From: Capitella teleta
Taxonomy: Eukaryota; Annelida; Polychaeta; Capitellidae
DNA: 64,000 nucleotides
NCBI GenBank assembly: GCA_000328365.1
Contig: KB303020.1
Coordinates: forward strand, 427,506 to 491,505
Reading direction: 5' to 3'
The notes beneath the pieces are model-generated. The model worked only from the letters and a program-made list of their open reading frames with translations. It searched no databases and had not been told where the DNA came from. A program made the translations under genes and the position numbers. Numbering within the stretch: the first letter of the stretch is position 1; each line of letters begins with the position of its first letter. Shown here in pieces: positions 11,398-24,407 of the stretch.

Positions 11398-11812
11398 ACA
11401 TCTCCAATTGAAATTTTTAGGTCAAATGTCAAAGGTCAAGGTCACAATGAATTTCCAACGTTTCAAATTATTGATGCTAGTGTCTTCTAGTTTACACTCA
11501 ACAATTCAGTGCATTGATATGTACAACAAAGCAATGCACTAAAACGGCGCTAGGTTTCACCGTTCTTGCGTAATCTTGCATAATAGTAATTACAACTTTC
11601 TAAAAGGCCAATATCCCAGTTGCTATGCAATATTTGTTGCGTATAAATCACCACAGTACATTGCTAGGATATGCATCTTGCCAAATCCGAAGTTTTAATT
11701 AATTAACTCGAGGTTCAAGATCATACTGGTAATTAACGTAATTAATTGCATAAATTGATAATTGTTTCAAATTTTGTGAATTTTATTATCTTTATTAGTA
11801 GAGTGAATCGTT
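11398..11812. repeat. Diverged direct repeat, copy 2
   Basis: Second copy of the 10752-11176 unit, offset about 640 bases, with the same order of landmarks. It is followed at about 11830-11875 by a B-box-like stretch (CGAGTTCGTATCTC) that could be part of a SINE. Confidence 0.75.
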
Positions 11813-13755
11813 GCAAAGTCACTGACTGACACGCAGGATTCCCGAGTTCGTATCTCACTGCGGTCAATTTTGTTCATCTTAATATACTTGTGCTTTAAAA
11901 TCATCCTGAATGTTTCTTATATCAATATTATCATCTGAGCATACTATCTACTACTAGTCAAATGTAAATCACAATTAAAAACGTGAGTCAGTCAATCTTT
12001 TTTGAACGTACGTAATGGCTATTTTGCGATTTGCGTTATTGCTCACCTCTCCCTATGATGTGATATTATCATTTAACTACCAGGGCAAGCCGCGGGCTCT
12101 ATGATTCGCTGAGGTTCGGAGCGCGTCGAGTGTTTCCAGAAAATGACTGCTGTATACAGAGCTCCGTACACAGCTGTTGTAAACGGAATCACATAATATT
12201 GAAAAAAGAACAACATTGTTTTTGTCTACGTTTAATAATTAATGCAGCATCGGAAACCCGGCCTCTTTATAAGGATATACCACAATAACGTAGTAACGTC
12301 AAACAAGGCAATACCCAATTGGATTATTAAATAAAATAACCACATTCTTAGACAGTGTACTAGTACTAGTAGGTCATGCCTGGACCCACAAGATGTAACC
12401 GCGAGGATCATGCTGAATCCTCCTTCACCTCTTGCTAAGATGCGGGCGGATTTCATCTGTACCTGACTGACTCAGATGCAGCAAAACGCTCGCAGTGATT
12501 ACATGGATGTTGATGTCACCTTCTGGACATTAGGCCTCAACGTATCACCATATTAAGTGATTCCAAAATCCTCTTCTTGACGTTTCCTGGTAAACTTTAA
12601 GTTGCAGAGAGAAAAGCATGCGTTATGATGGTTTGACATCTCCGAAATGTTTCCATGCCATGATTGTGAGTAGCGTCGCCGGTGTGTCTCAGTGAATTAC
12701 GAACCCTCCGGATCATTGTGGTTGGTAATGCACAACGGCATAAGGGCCAGAATATTCCCGCAGCTTTACTTACAACCATTATGATGCACCTTCAATCAGG
12801 CCACACATTCGCTAATGCACGCAGCCTGCACAGCGCGGTGACCATTTGGAGTATCGTGGTTCCGTGCAATGTGAATATCATGACGCACTTTCCAATATCT
12901 CAGCAAAATTATGATCATTGATGTAAATCAGCCGTTCATTGATTGCTATTCCTTGGCGATAGGACATCAATCAACTCAATTATTATTATTATTATGGATT
13001 TAGCATAGGCCTACGTGGAATCTGAATTTATATTCGCCACCCAAACAGATTTATACATTTTTTCATTGTATCAATACAAGGAATGGTGACGACTGATTTA
13101 GCCATCATTAGAGCCACTTGCGTGTGTGCTGCCATGACCTAAAAAGTCCATCTGCTAATTGCTTACTATTAGGAGAAGACCATGCACAACGTTCGCGTTG
13201 CTCGTTGTTCGAATGCAAAATTCCTGCTTCGAATCTGTGAGAGAACACGCAATATATTTGAATGCCATTATGCAATCTATGAGGCGATTTACGAATTTCA
13301 CGTTCATTCATAATTAATTGAAGGACAATACAGCTAGTATCCACTGTGGTTGCTGAGGATAGAGAGTTATACGAATGAAAGGAGACAACGATACAATAAC
13401 ATAAGAAATATATTTGCATTAGATGCGCAGACAAGCCTCTATATTCCTGAATTTTACATACTAATTATATGAATCATGTTAACGTGTTGGGTTCCAAGTA
13501 CAAGTTGGTCAAACGAAATGAGATAATGGAATAATTAAAATACAAGCTGTTTTGAAAAATGGCTCAGCCACCATGGAAATATCAGTATCCAGACACTTTG
13601 AACACACGATATGCATTATATACATGTAGCCATGGTAACGATTACATGTCTACAATGACGACATCAAATGATTAGTCTAACAGTTTTAAAATATAACCTC
13701 GTTGCGTAAGGCATGTCCACCAGAAAAAACAACCAAAATGTGTTTTTCGTCGGAC
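11813..13755. other. Intergenic, no gene recognised
   Basis: AT-rich sequence. The frames at 12232-12456, 12597-12921 and 13108-13434 lack support from splice sites or recognisable protein and are treated as chance. Confidence 0.5.
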
Positions 13756-15760
13756 TCACACATCCATACCATCATAGTTTCCGCCCCCAAAACTCACATC
13801 TCCAAGCTGTGAACCAGCCCAACTGCCTTCGTACTGACTGCCGTACGAGACGATCGGATCACGGACTGTTTGAATTTGCGGGGCATCACCTGACGTACTG
13901 AACCGCATATTGTAGTAATCTTCAACCGACGAAGGAGCCCTGGACCTCCTTTGCGACTCCCTCTTCTGCTGTCTTCGCCCAATCACCTTTGGGAGACTCA
14001 CATCGTTTTGAGAAGTCGATATCAAATTGGTCTCGGAGTTCGCAAACGACTGGTCCAGCAAGCTGCTAGCATTTAGAGGATTTATTGGAACATTCACAGG
14101 AGGAAGGGAAGGGTCTCTAAGGGTGATTTCAATCCTTGGAGCTTCCTCTTCTTCTTGCTTCCAGAACAGGTCAACCAAGAGGAGAATGACCCCTTCCAAC
14201 ATCATCAGAAGTGAGCCACTCAGACACAGCCAAAATGTGGCTCCGTTTGGTGTTTCCTTGTGTTCCAAACCGAACATCATCAGACAGACGAAGAGACAAG
14301 ACGCTGAAGGAGGGAATGAGAACATTATGGGGTCAGTGTATGCCGGTCTCGGGTCCTCTGTTTGGTCTTTTACAATCGACGTTGTGCGTGAGACAATGAA
14401 TTCTAACAACATGCTCTCTGCGCATGATAAAGCTTCAAGTTGGAAGTTTCGATACAATTATATGCACTCCGTATTCAATACTTCGCGGCCAAAAGTCCCA
14501 AACAACGGCACGTTTCATGAGCACAGGATTAATTGCAGGTAAGTAAGCTAGTAAGTGTACGTGCTCTATTTCAAGTTATGTTTAATTTTTATTGGTTATA
14601 AATCTTACCTGAAACCAAGTATCCAATGAATCCACCAATTGCAAGTTTGCGGTAGTCTCTCATGTACATCCAAGAAGTTATACAGACCAAGGAAGCGGTG
14701 GCCACACAGATACCGATTGTGCCAAATGCTTGGGACGCTATGAAAAGGGCTGGAAGTAAAACATTGGATCAATTTAATTGACGCTTTCCATTTGTTAGCG
14801 TCACTTCCAGTTTATTTTATCAATTCAGTCGAATAGTGGGGAATAGTGGGGAAAGAGGCTTAAATTAATTTACCTGTGGCGGTAGCTGGGCTATAGTTAC
14901 CATTGGTATAAAAGTAGCTCATTGAACAGCGAACTTCCTGATGTGTCTGTTACTGCCTCTGAGTTTGTAGGTCTGAAAGTCGGGACGCTCGGATAATAAT
15001 TATAAAGCCAAACTAGAGTTGCTCCGCCACCATGGCAGCAATGCAATCGAAATAAAATAGTAATTTTAATGTCAACTGTTGTAGAGTATAGACCTACATT
15101 ATTTTTGAGAATTTTAAATGAATTTAAGGGTCTCAATAAATGTACTAATTATTGCCGCACGAAATGCAAGTTGTAGAACACTGTTTTCAATTGATTGCGT
15201 TCAGGAATGTCAGTCATGATCAATACTAAATCTACATTAGATCTTCCGGGTGTGACAATAAATGTACCGAGAAGTTCTTTTTTTCTGCACACGTAGGTGT
15301 CGGAAAATGAAACATTGATAAATACAAACCAGGCATCAGGCAGTCACATTGTGAATAATACGACTCCTTTTGGGTGGTATTAAACTCGCCCTGCGGACTC
15401 AGTTTTTATCTCCCAATTAAGAGTTCCAACTCGTCACATTACTCACAATGCCATTATTGTTGAACAATATATACGTAATACATTAATTGCAAAGACAGAA
15501 GTATTAGATAGGACCAATACAGGTCCACCTACAAACACCGAATAGCACGACGCAATCGTCTCACCTGGCTTGCCATCATCAGCAAACAGCTTACAGTCAT
15601 ATTTGAAGCACAGCTCCCACAAGCCCCACGATTGGGTTTGGGTCAGTTGAACCCAGTGAGGTGACCCAAAGCCGATCAAGGTCAAGGTGAATACCCAGAT
15701 GGACACCGAGACGATGACGTAAGCGCCGAATCTCGTGTCGAACTTGCTCGGAGTCCCCAT
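13756..15760 (-). CDS. Claudin/PMP22-family tetraspan protein A, 3 exons, 294 aa
   Basis: Exons on the minus strand: 15565-15760, 14609-14749, 13756-14303 (885 nt with stop), both introns phase 1 with GTGAG/GTAAG donors and pyrimidine-rich acceptors. Start ATG at 15760 (A at -3, G at +4). Four membrane helices: TM1 about 12-32, TM2 from FIASQAFGTIG, TM3 from KLAIGGFIGYLV, TM4 within FWLCLSGSLLMMLEGVILLL. The first extracellular loop has the claudin signature W...GLW..C...C (W36, G46-L47-W48, C51, C56). The long cytoplasmic tail is polar, Ser/Arg-rich and Gly-rich at the end. Such proteins form cell-cell junction strands or modulate channels. The intron phases and positions match the claudin-like genes at 16865 and 34327. 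A precise subfamily cannot be given. Confidence 0.85.
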
Positions 15761-16864
15761 GATCACTGGCCACAGGTGGAAAATCGAAGGTGTGCAATTG
15801 TTGATGGAAAATACTTTTGTGTCTCAAGAGGGTCAAAGTACAGAAGAGGTTATCGATCTCAAGAGACTTCTTAATGCCTCTGTAATGAGCATGATTGATG
15901 TGGAGTTAAGATAAGCTCCGTGACTACTTTTTTTATCATTTATCAAGAAATTGTTAGCCGCTGACGACGATATTAACATGTTACATCAACGCAATTAGAT
16001 CCTGATCAAGATGATAATTTCTGAGGTATTCTGTCTATTCGAAACTAGATGAATATTTGCAGCAGGTTCTTCTAAAATGTCGATTCAATGGTACATTTAA
16101 TTCATCAACAAAACACTAAGCATTGCTGGACAAGATTTGCTGATATTTTATTATTAATAGTATCCCATGTATAGCGATGAACAATAATGTGATTGCCCTG
16201 ATTGGCGACAAAAATCCAATGATCAAGTATAATATTAATATGAAAAAAACTTAAGAAAAACCCAAATTGATCTGGAAAAAAATCTTATGGGAATTGTACG
16301 AATGTATATACTGCAAAAGCACGCGGAGCAATGACCTTGTAATATGATGTATGTGTTTGCACAACCATATGAGCTAAATAGCCAGGTACATGTATTGAAA
16401 AGTTGTAATTGATAACAACAGATTTCGTTCAAAAGCCCATATAAACTTAGTACATGAAAATAATGCAAATGAGACAAACCACTGATTATTTTACTACTCA
16501 TGCATTAACTGAGTACGTACACAAGAAAATATAGAATATTAAAAACTAGTTAAATAATATTTTACAACAAAGAAATAAAATCAGTGTACATGAACAATGG
16601 AAATAGAAACTCATCGCTGTGTTACAGCAAATAAGAACATAATGCATACTGTTCATGGATTGTAATTCCACCGTAAGTACATATCAAACATACACAAACA
16701 ATCATAATAAAACATACAAAATATAAAAAAATATCGAAATTACACGCACCCAGACGATACAACAAACACACAATAACTAAACCACAAAATGCAAATAATG
16801 GCAAAATTAAAAATGGTCACTAATCTCACATTATTCACCTGGGTTGCTTTTTGCATGATCGAAA
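15761..16864. other. Spacer between claudin-like genes A and B
   Basis: About 1.1 kb, AT-rich. It should hold the promoter of gene A and the 3' UTR of gene B (both read leftward). No repeat or other gene was recognised. Confidence 0.5.
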
Positions 16865-17756
16865 TCAACCGTCCATCTCACGTGAATAGTACGGATATGT
16901 CATTGCTCTGGAATTGTCATAAATTCTCTCACTCTGGATCGTGTGGCGTGACTGAGCAGGATAGTCCAGACTCAGATCCATCCATCCTCCAGCCTCCTGA
17001 TGATTAAAATGGGTCGAAACCGGTCGTCTGTGAGTAGCTGTGCTGCTCGCAGAACTCGTGTGGATAGGGGCTCTGGGTTGCGGGGCTACTGGTTGGAAAG
17101 GGAGTTGAGCGGGGCTTGGAGTCGTCTTCTCGTCTGAGCGGTATTCCACAAACAGCATCTCGATTTGGATGAGGCACAAGCAGGCACCGGTGGTGGTGGC
17201 CACGACGCACAGCCAGAACCCCCATTCGTTAGGGGTGGGTCCCAGGGCATCCAGAGCAAACATAACCAGTCCAATCATGCTGGACACCACTGTGAAGGAT
17301 GTGAGAAGTGTAATTTGCTGTCCATTCTATGCATTTTACTTACCAGCAAGAACATGAAGGATGGCGTCTGCGAGGCCTACCCCCCATGTACGATGAGGTG
17401 TCCAAATCCAAACGGCACTAAGAACAGTGGAAGCCAAGAACGACACCAACGAGATTGACAGTGTGATCTGAGCAGCCAGTAAGGCCCCTAGGAATAAAAG
17501 GCAAAACCCAAGTGATTCATGTCTGTTTCGTACACATCGTTCACTCACCACCGGTATCAGGAACATCACTCCAGTAGCGACAGTCCCAAGATTCATCCTC
17601 CTCCTCTTCCGCCTCCTGGGAGCACCTCCTCCATAGGCTGACGAATACTCCAGGTCCTGACCACCATTTGTTGGAGGCGAAACCGACGATGAAGACCAAA
17701 CAGTCGGCGGCAACGAAGAAGAAAAGCAGCGCAATATTCTCCCTCGCAATCGCCAT
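16865..17756 (-). CDS. Claudin/PMP22-family tetraspan protein B, 3 exons, 258 aa
   Basis: Exons on the minus strand: 17549-17756, 17344-17487, 16865-17289 (777 nt with stop). Introns are only 61 and 54 bp, both phase 1. Start ATG at 17756 (A at -3, G at +4). TM1 is IALLFFFVAADCLVFIVGF; the loop carries W31/W32, SLW (40-42), C45 and C59, the claudin pattern with S for G. TM2 is ALLAAQITLSISLVSFLAS, TM3 spans the second splice junction, TM4 is GFWLCVVATTTGACLCLIQI. The loop has an acidic run of seven Glu/Asp residues. The cytoplasmic tail is Pro/Ser/Tyr-rich. It lies 1.1 kb from paralogue A in the same orientation and shares its exon plan, so the pair probably arose by tandem duplication long ago. 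Confidence 0.85.
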
Positions 17757-18463
17757 CTTTCTTCGAGCTTGTGTTTTGGTGTGAGAGTACAAAGGTCAGG
17801 TGACCTTATTGAGATTAGAGCTACCTGAAATGTTCACCTGAATGTTGTAAGATGTGGTATTCGAATCTGTTATCGATCCTTAAGATATTTTTCTTCAAAG
17901 ATATTTATCGGAAAAAAAAAGAGAAAAGAAAGAAAGAAAAACACTCCCACAAAATAACCAAAAGACTCACTCACGATCCAAATAAAGTTTGTAAAATCTA
18001 TGTTATTAAAAAGCTACCTAATTTAAACAGGTAGCAGCTACCTAGCTGTATAGGTATGTATAATGTACAGCAGAGGTGATAAAAATAATTAGCATTCTCT
18101 GAATACTAGAAGCAAGGTATACATAATGAAACTTACACCGGTAGATTATGAAATTACATGAATACGAAGACGTACATCGCTTCTGAAAGGGTCCATCCAT
18201 CTCCTATGATGTCAACTTTGTGTTTGTCAATTAATAAACTCCAGCACAAGATCGACTCCCAATTAAATTGACATTGTTTAATCCCATTATAGTTTGATTT
18301 TTTCTTCCGGTTAATTTGCGGATGGCTCCCGTGACGATATTATATGTAGGAAATACCCTTTCTTCGCACTGGAAAGATACACCCACAGAAATTTAAAGTA
18401 CAATAACTGTAGTAACTAGAATGCTCATAGGCGTCACGTGTTTTGTCAGAATTGAAGCCATAT
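17757..18463. other. Intergenic, promoter side of claudin-like gene B
   Basis: Holds a purine-rich stretch near 17920-17950 and nothing else recognisable. Confidence 0.5.
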
Positions 18464-19175
18464 TTAAAGGGAGGGAGAACTGGTTGAAAATGGACTTTGA
18501 GTCGTTATTTGATGCACCAAAAATGATTCTTATGCCTGGCCCACACAAGGAATATCATCGCTAACGATTTCGCGGGAGATATAATGCTAATTAGGCGTGA
18601 CGTCAGTCGCTGTGATGAAACACCGAGTTCCCCATCTTTTACAATGGGCCTCGTCATATCACCGTGTCCTGCGACTAAACCCCTTGATATTTTTTTATTT
18701 TCTTTTCGGAAATAGATAGAATAATCATTTTGCCACCAGTCAGGCGCAAACAAAAAATATTCTTCGCTATTTTTCTTATTTTAACAAGCGATTTTCTAGT
18801 ACACTTACCACGTTTCTCATCCTGAAACAGTAAAAAGGTCAGCCAGAGTGCACCACGCATGCGCTTTCGTTTCGTAAACAACAAAGATGTCCTTTTATGG
18901 CGAAGATGCTCTGCTCTGATTGGCTGAAATCGATAGCTTCACGAGGGGAACGGGACCAATCAGCCATCAGCCAAACCAAGCCATCAGCTGACGTTTGCCT
19001 CCTATACTTCGTAATGGAAGCCATTCTCCCATAGGCGCAATGCTAACCCCGATATTCGGAATGCATTATTTCCTTACGCTTGCATCCAGGCAGGGTGTTC
19101 TTGGCACGGAATGCTATCAATTGGTGCTATGAGTCAATAGAACATCACTTAAAATTTAGTTCCCCATCCCTTTAA
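18464..19175 (-). mobile_element. TTAA-flanked 0.71-kb MITE, copy A (piggyBac-type ends)
   Basis: Bounded by TTAA on both sides. The ends read TTAAAGGGAGGGAGAACT and, inverted, TTAAAGGGATGGGGAACT. Copies B and C (56153 and 57022) are near-identical in the opposite orientation. TTAA target duplications and short GGG-starting inverted ends are typical of piggyBac-type elements. It holds no transposase. On the minus strand it keeps a 61-codon frame (MASITKYRRQ...) shared with copy C, followed by a 3' splice-like TTTTTACTGTTTCAG and a GTAAGTG. Confidence 0.8.
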
Positions 19176-19280
19176 GGGGACTTTGCCACACGAAATAGCC
19201 TAAATATGTCCCCTTAAATTCCAAGCTACTACAAATGGGCGCTTTAACATTGCACAGTTATTGTAGTACATCTATGGATA
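19176..19280. repeat. Dispersed repeat, also at 55722-55820
   Basis: Directly next to MITE copy A. It opens with an inverted pair TTAAGGGGAC ... GTCCCCTTAA (about 19172-19217), then TTCCAAGCTACT and GGGCGCTTTAACATTGCACAGT. The latter part recurs at 55722-55820, so MITE A probably inserted into or beside an older repeat. Confidence 0.65.
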
Positions 19281-19882
19281 CGCCATTGGCCGATACATAA
19301 TATGTACCTGGTATGTTATAAGAAGCCAGTCTAGATATCTCTATGTTCCGTAAATTGCATAAGAAAAATGGGCAAAACATGGAACAATGTCGAACAATCT
19401 TACGAAATATGAAAGACATTCAGCCAGGTTGGAAAGAAGGCATAGAAACAATAAGCAATTATGCAACTAATTAGGTCCCCCAAGAAGGTCGGCACTTATC
19501 GACAAAGGACCTCTCATAACACCGAGATGATGGTGTATGGTCGTTTGGGGTGTTCTATTGTTATCGAGATGAAGCAATGAATATCATCAGAGATGAAGGG
19601 TCAAATGTGCGATTGCACGTATTAGGGGCAATATGGGGTCAGCTCGACGTATTCTCATAAGAAATGCACAGTTTATTCACAATATACGTGTCACTAGTTT
19701 CCTATCCGATGTACGAATTTGTATTTGTGTGTGTGTGTTTTTTTTTGTTTTGTTTTGTTTTTTTTTTTTTTTAATAGACACTGTTAAGCCATTTATATAA
19801 TAATTCCATATGCACCAAAAGGCAATAATCCAGTCAATGAAGCTTAAAAAAAAAAAAAAAAAAAAAAGGGGGGTGGGGAGTG
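19281..19882. other. Intergenic with T- and A-runs
   Basis: No gene recognised. A GT run and long T-runs lie near 19727-19775, and an A-run of 24 near 19844-19867. Confidence 0.5.
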
Positions 19883-20395
19883 GGGACCCGGACACAATTG
19901 CAACAAAATTTATTTTTAGTATACCCGATGCAGAATTGAAAGCTGCACAACATATCCAAAATCCGCTAAAATCCGCGTTGCGGAAAATACATAAAATTGG
20001 GTATGAAACCAGGTCATGGGGTAAAAAAATGGGTTTAGGATGTTTCTTAAAGGTATCATTTATGACATTGTAGAACTAATATTTACCATTGTTATTGTGC
20101 CCAAAATGTATTACTCTCAAAGAATGATCCAGTAGAGCACGTAATTTTTCACTATTTTTCGAATCCTAAAGGAAAAACTAGTTCTGAGACATCGACTTCG
20201 AAACTCTGACCTCGCATCTTCACCCATATTGTCAAAGTTTCTATAGATAGCGGCTTGCAACTTACATCAGATTGTAGAACACACAATTAATTTACAATAC
20301 GTGCATATAAAATATAGCATATCAAAAATAAATAGTTAACCATACTGGAACAAAATCCAAATTACTTACCTTACTCCCTAAATGCTGACTTCGTC

Positions 20396-20656
<261 letters not shown>

Positions 20657-20942
20657 TTTTTTCTATACTTTGTTGTGTGTGCAATTGTCATATTTCTATA
20701 ATTAAAGCAGCTTGGTGCATCAAATTGTACCGAATAGTACATAATGCCATTTTATATCATAATCTATTGTTATAATTCGAATTTTGTCTCCAACCATTAA
20801 AACTAATTGCAATTTGTAACCCCGTATCAGGTTTACCCCAATTAATCCAGTTCATTTAAGATTTGATCCGTCAGTTTTGCAACATAATTAATATTTTTGA
20901 TGTCCCTTCTACGAACTAAACAGCTGGACATCATATGCATAT

Positions 20943-21172
20943 TCCGCTAGAATCCGTTCTTCGGTGACTCTGCAGTGCTGCCCAACTGCGTAACAAGGCC
21001 TGGCGCTGTGTACTACTGTCTATGGTGGTATGCAGGATAAAGAACCCTTGGGATTTATCGATAAGAGTAGGGGGAAACCCCGGTCCCGGGCCTTCTGTTC
21101 TGGCGCCCGTATCACCCGAACGGGTTGGGTGGAGCCGTAAAACCCCAATCACACACACTCCGCTAGAATCCG
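20943..21172 (+). mobile_element. SINE-like repeat, copy 1, with 14-bp target-site duplication
   Basis: A 202-base insert is flanked by direct repeats TCCGCTAGAATCCG at 20943-20956 and 21159-21172. The body includes GACTCTGCAGTGCTGCCCA, GATAAAGAACCCTTGGGAT and GGGGGAAACCCCGGT, and ends with GTAAAACCCC and an (AC) tail. The same body lies inverted at 44820-45032. The target duplication shows retroposition-type insertion into the TTCCGCTAG-containing host repeat. No clear tRNA promoter boxes were seen, so the class is inferred. Confidence 0.7.
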
Positions 21173-21650
21173 CGTCCCAAATAGTACCTGAAACTACTTA
21201 TTAAGTTTTGCTCTTCAGGTAAATTTAGCGATATTGTTAAAAATGTGGGGACTTTTTTGGGGGTAAATTCAAAGGCACATTAATCTTGCATATGATGCTC
21301 GTACATAATCCATATATCGGCCTTAGATTGTAATGTGTAGTTGAAATAATATTGATTGATGATATTATGTGCTGAATTATACGAGGAAAACTCGTTCTCA
21401 GAAATCCATTTCAACTCTTGGTCCTCACATTTGCCTTTTTATCTCAAGATGTATTTTATATAGAGGCTGGAAATTTTCTGTAAATGATAGCCCGTCTAAT
21501 TACACATATATATATATGTAAAACATAGTACAGATTTTATGTATTTTCCGCAACGCGGATTTTAGCGAATTTTGGGTATTTTGTGCAGCTTCCAATTCTA
21601 CATCCGGTATACTAAATATATGTTCTGTTGCAATTTTGTCCGGGCCAACC

Positions 21651-21802
21651 CCATTATTGTCTGGACTACAATGTTATAGTCATATCGGGCGACATTTTTG
21701 TCTGAGCTGCCCTACTTCACTGTTCATGCCCTACTTTTCTGTCTGTGTGTTTTTTTTTTGTTTTTTTTTTGTTTGTTTGTTTGTTTGTTTTTGTTTTTGT
21801 TT

Positions 21803-21833
<31 letters not shown>

Positions 21834-22814
21834 TTTTTTTACATACTTTTCCAAGATGTTTTCCTGAAAATAATTAATGTACTAGAAACTTTTGATTAAT
21901 TGAACTCTGTCATTAACAACGCGACAAACAGCCTTGTGACGAATATCCACAAACCCTCCTCATATAACACCCTCTCCCCCTCCCCCTCGAATCCGGAGTT
22001 GCGAGTTATGAAATCCATTCAGACTGGCGTTGTTTAAACCTTACGCCCTGAAAGTCAATCAAAAAGTGCTCAAAATGACTCTCACGTCTGCCCCTATTGT
22101 CTGCCTGGAGCCATAAACGAAAAGTAATCTCCAAACACTCATTAACAAACCTTGCAGGCTCGCTAATTGACCTCTGTGATGCTGGGGTCAAGGGAAGGGG
22201 GCGGCGTGTTTGGCCCTTTACATGAGCCGCTCTCAGCCGTACTCTCCTCAGTGACAGGTTGCAAGGGAATCGACAGGAGGAATAGCACTACTGATGTACA
22301 AGGTACGGTTGATCAAAGAACTTACCCAGGTTGACTACAGTGCTGTGTGTGCTTGGCTTTAACTTATTTTGATCGTGCAATATCGGATACCACTGTATTA
22401 GCTTTGCATTCGTTAGATTAAATGTGTATATCATACAATAAGGTTTTAATAGTTTTTGTTTTCTTAAGCAGGATTGCAGCACTTAATTTATTTCATGATT
22501 TTGATAAGCTTTTATTCACCTGCTTTGGGTTATCATGTATATAAATATTATAAGAACTACCAATCAACGTATTTCAGTTCTGAGTGCGATGTGATAACAC
22601 ATAACCATGTTTGTTTAAAGCAAGGTTAAAATAATATGAAGTTATCCAATTGAATTTAATAAAAAAAGACAAGAAAAAAAAAAAAAACGTACGACAATTT
22701 TCAATGCATTTCCCCTTAGATAATGGTATATACGTATAAGAGGAAACTTCCTTTTGGATTTTCATCGGAAGTCAGCAATTAATTATATAGAACTTTGTTT
22801 TTACACTTGCACCT
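21651..22814. other. Intergenic, T-rich then unassigned
   Basis: Long T-runs with G interruptions lie at about 21748-21840. The rest to 22814 shows no recognisable gene or repeat. Confidence 0.5.
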
Positions 22815-23070
22815 CATACGCAGCTCATATGGTGCCATAAATCGCTGAATTGCGCATCGTTCGCGCTGCAAATGCTCTTATTATCATCTGCATATTTCAT
22901 GGGTGACACACGAAGCGGAGATCCCTGATGATTGTCCGAATGCAGTGTGAACATAATGGGAGACAGAACACATCCCTGAAGAGGGCCTGTGTGTGTTGGC
23001 CGAAATGAGTCCAACCAAAACAATCCTGTTAACCCATATTAGAACATCTACCGCGCTATACATATACAAT
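22815..23070 (-). mobile_element. LINE reverse-transcriptase fragment
   Basis: A minus-strand reading gives GPLQGCVLSPIMFTL and, 20 residues on, KYADDN, i.e. the conserved PQGCVLSPLLF and YADD boxes of a non-LTR reverse transcriptase. Only about 85 codons remain and PQ is now LQ. It is a truncated, inactive scrap; the clade is not determined. Confidence 0.65.
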
Positions 23071-23169
23071 CAGCGTTGAGCGTACATGCAACCACGTGAT
23101 CATAGTCTCAAAGTTCAATGGAGTCCCTTGTCAAGGTATTAAATGAAATTGATGACTTCAACGCAGCGT

Positions 23170-23207
<38 letters not shown>

Positions 23208-24348
23208 TCTGTATTCTAATTGGCATTAAAAATTGATCAAGTACTCTGACCCTTAATTATGCATTTTCTATGTGGTCGGCCTGATGATTGGCAGTCGGAG
23301 TCAAATTTCTTCTTCTTCGAGTGGTTATTCAACCATGACTGCCGATTCAAGGCCGGGTCATGTCAAAAGACACAAAGCATGAACCATTGATCGCCAGTTG
23401 CTAAGGTCCGTTAAAATTCAATGAAATATCCCAGCTATTGCGACAGGGGATCAAAAGGGCTTTCACGTTGTTAACTTGAAAATTTTAGTACAAGTAGTCG
23501 GTGGGCTCGCTTAAAGATCAACCATAATGCCGGGGATATCGCCTTTTCCAGCGCAAAATATTGATTACCTGATATCATTGACATGGTATAAATGGGTCAC
23601 GAACAGCGCATATTCAGTGGTTCTGATTCTCCGGCAAAATCGGTTTGGTTCACATAATTTCCGCTAGCGTAGCTGTGAATGACGTCATAACACCCCGGCA
23701 ATATCGCAAGGCCCGCCAAAAAGGTTGCTATGGTAACGGATCAACACAGACGATTCGGCTTCGTCGCCTCGAGTCGGAAATTGAAGACAAATCATTATTA
23801 TCTTGAGTTATAGGGTTAATAATTCATCAAAACATTTGAATCGACCGATTCTCATTCAATTTAGCAATAAAAACGGATAAAAACAATATAAATGAGTATT
23901 TTTGCCAATTTATTTACCTCATTCCCAGGTGTACTTTGCATAGCGTTATTATTATTATGCTTTTGCGTTACGATTTCGATTCGATCAAGTGTGTGCAGTG
24001 CCATTTCGTGTGCTAGAAAACCATGGCAAGAACCCGTCCTCTTCCTGGTCGAAAAACTCACTGCACCGGAAAACCACGAGACGTAATATTTACATACGTA
24101 TAGAATGCTAAGATATGAATTAAAATATTAGGCAATATCACATTGACGACACATAAAAGTCTTCAACAGTTTGACGCATTTTGACGAAATGACGACCCCT
24201 GCATGCACGCCTCGATCACTCAAAATTGGCGCAATAGATGATCACGTGACTTTCTGGAAATTTCAGTGCTTGTAATTTTCACCGGGAAAGCTAACCTATA
24301 ATTTTATTCAAGTCAAATAGCAACTTTCTGTGATAACGCGTTATAGGT

Positions 24349-24407
24349 TAGGCCGAGAACCTTTCAAACAAGTTGTTAGATAAGTACAACCCTCGTATAT
24401 AACCATA
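24349..24407 (-). mobile_element. Solo mariner-type terminal inverted repeat
   Basis: Reads GTTAGGCCGAGAAC.TTTCAAACAA, an 18-base insertion, then CCCTCGTA. It is the same end as 34812-34843 of the exon-carrying element in claudin gene C. No matching left end was found nearby. Confidence 0.5.
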
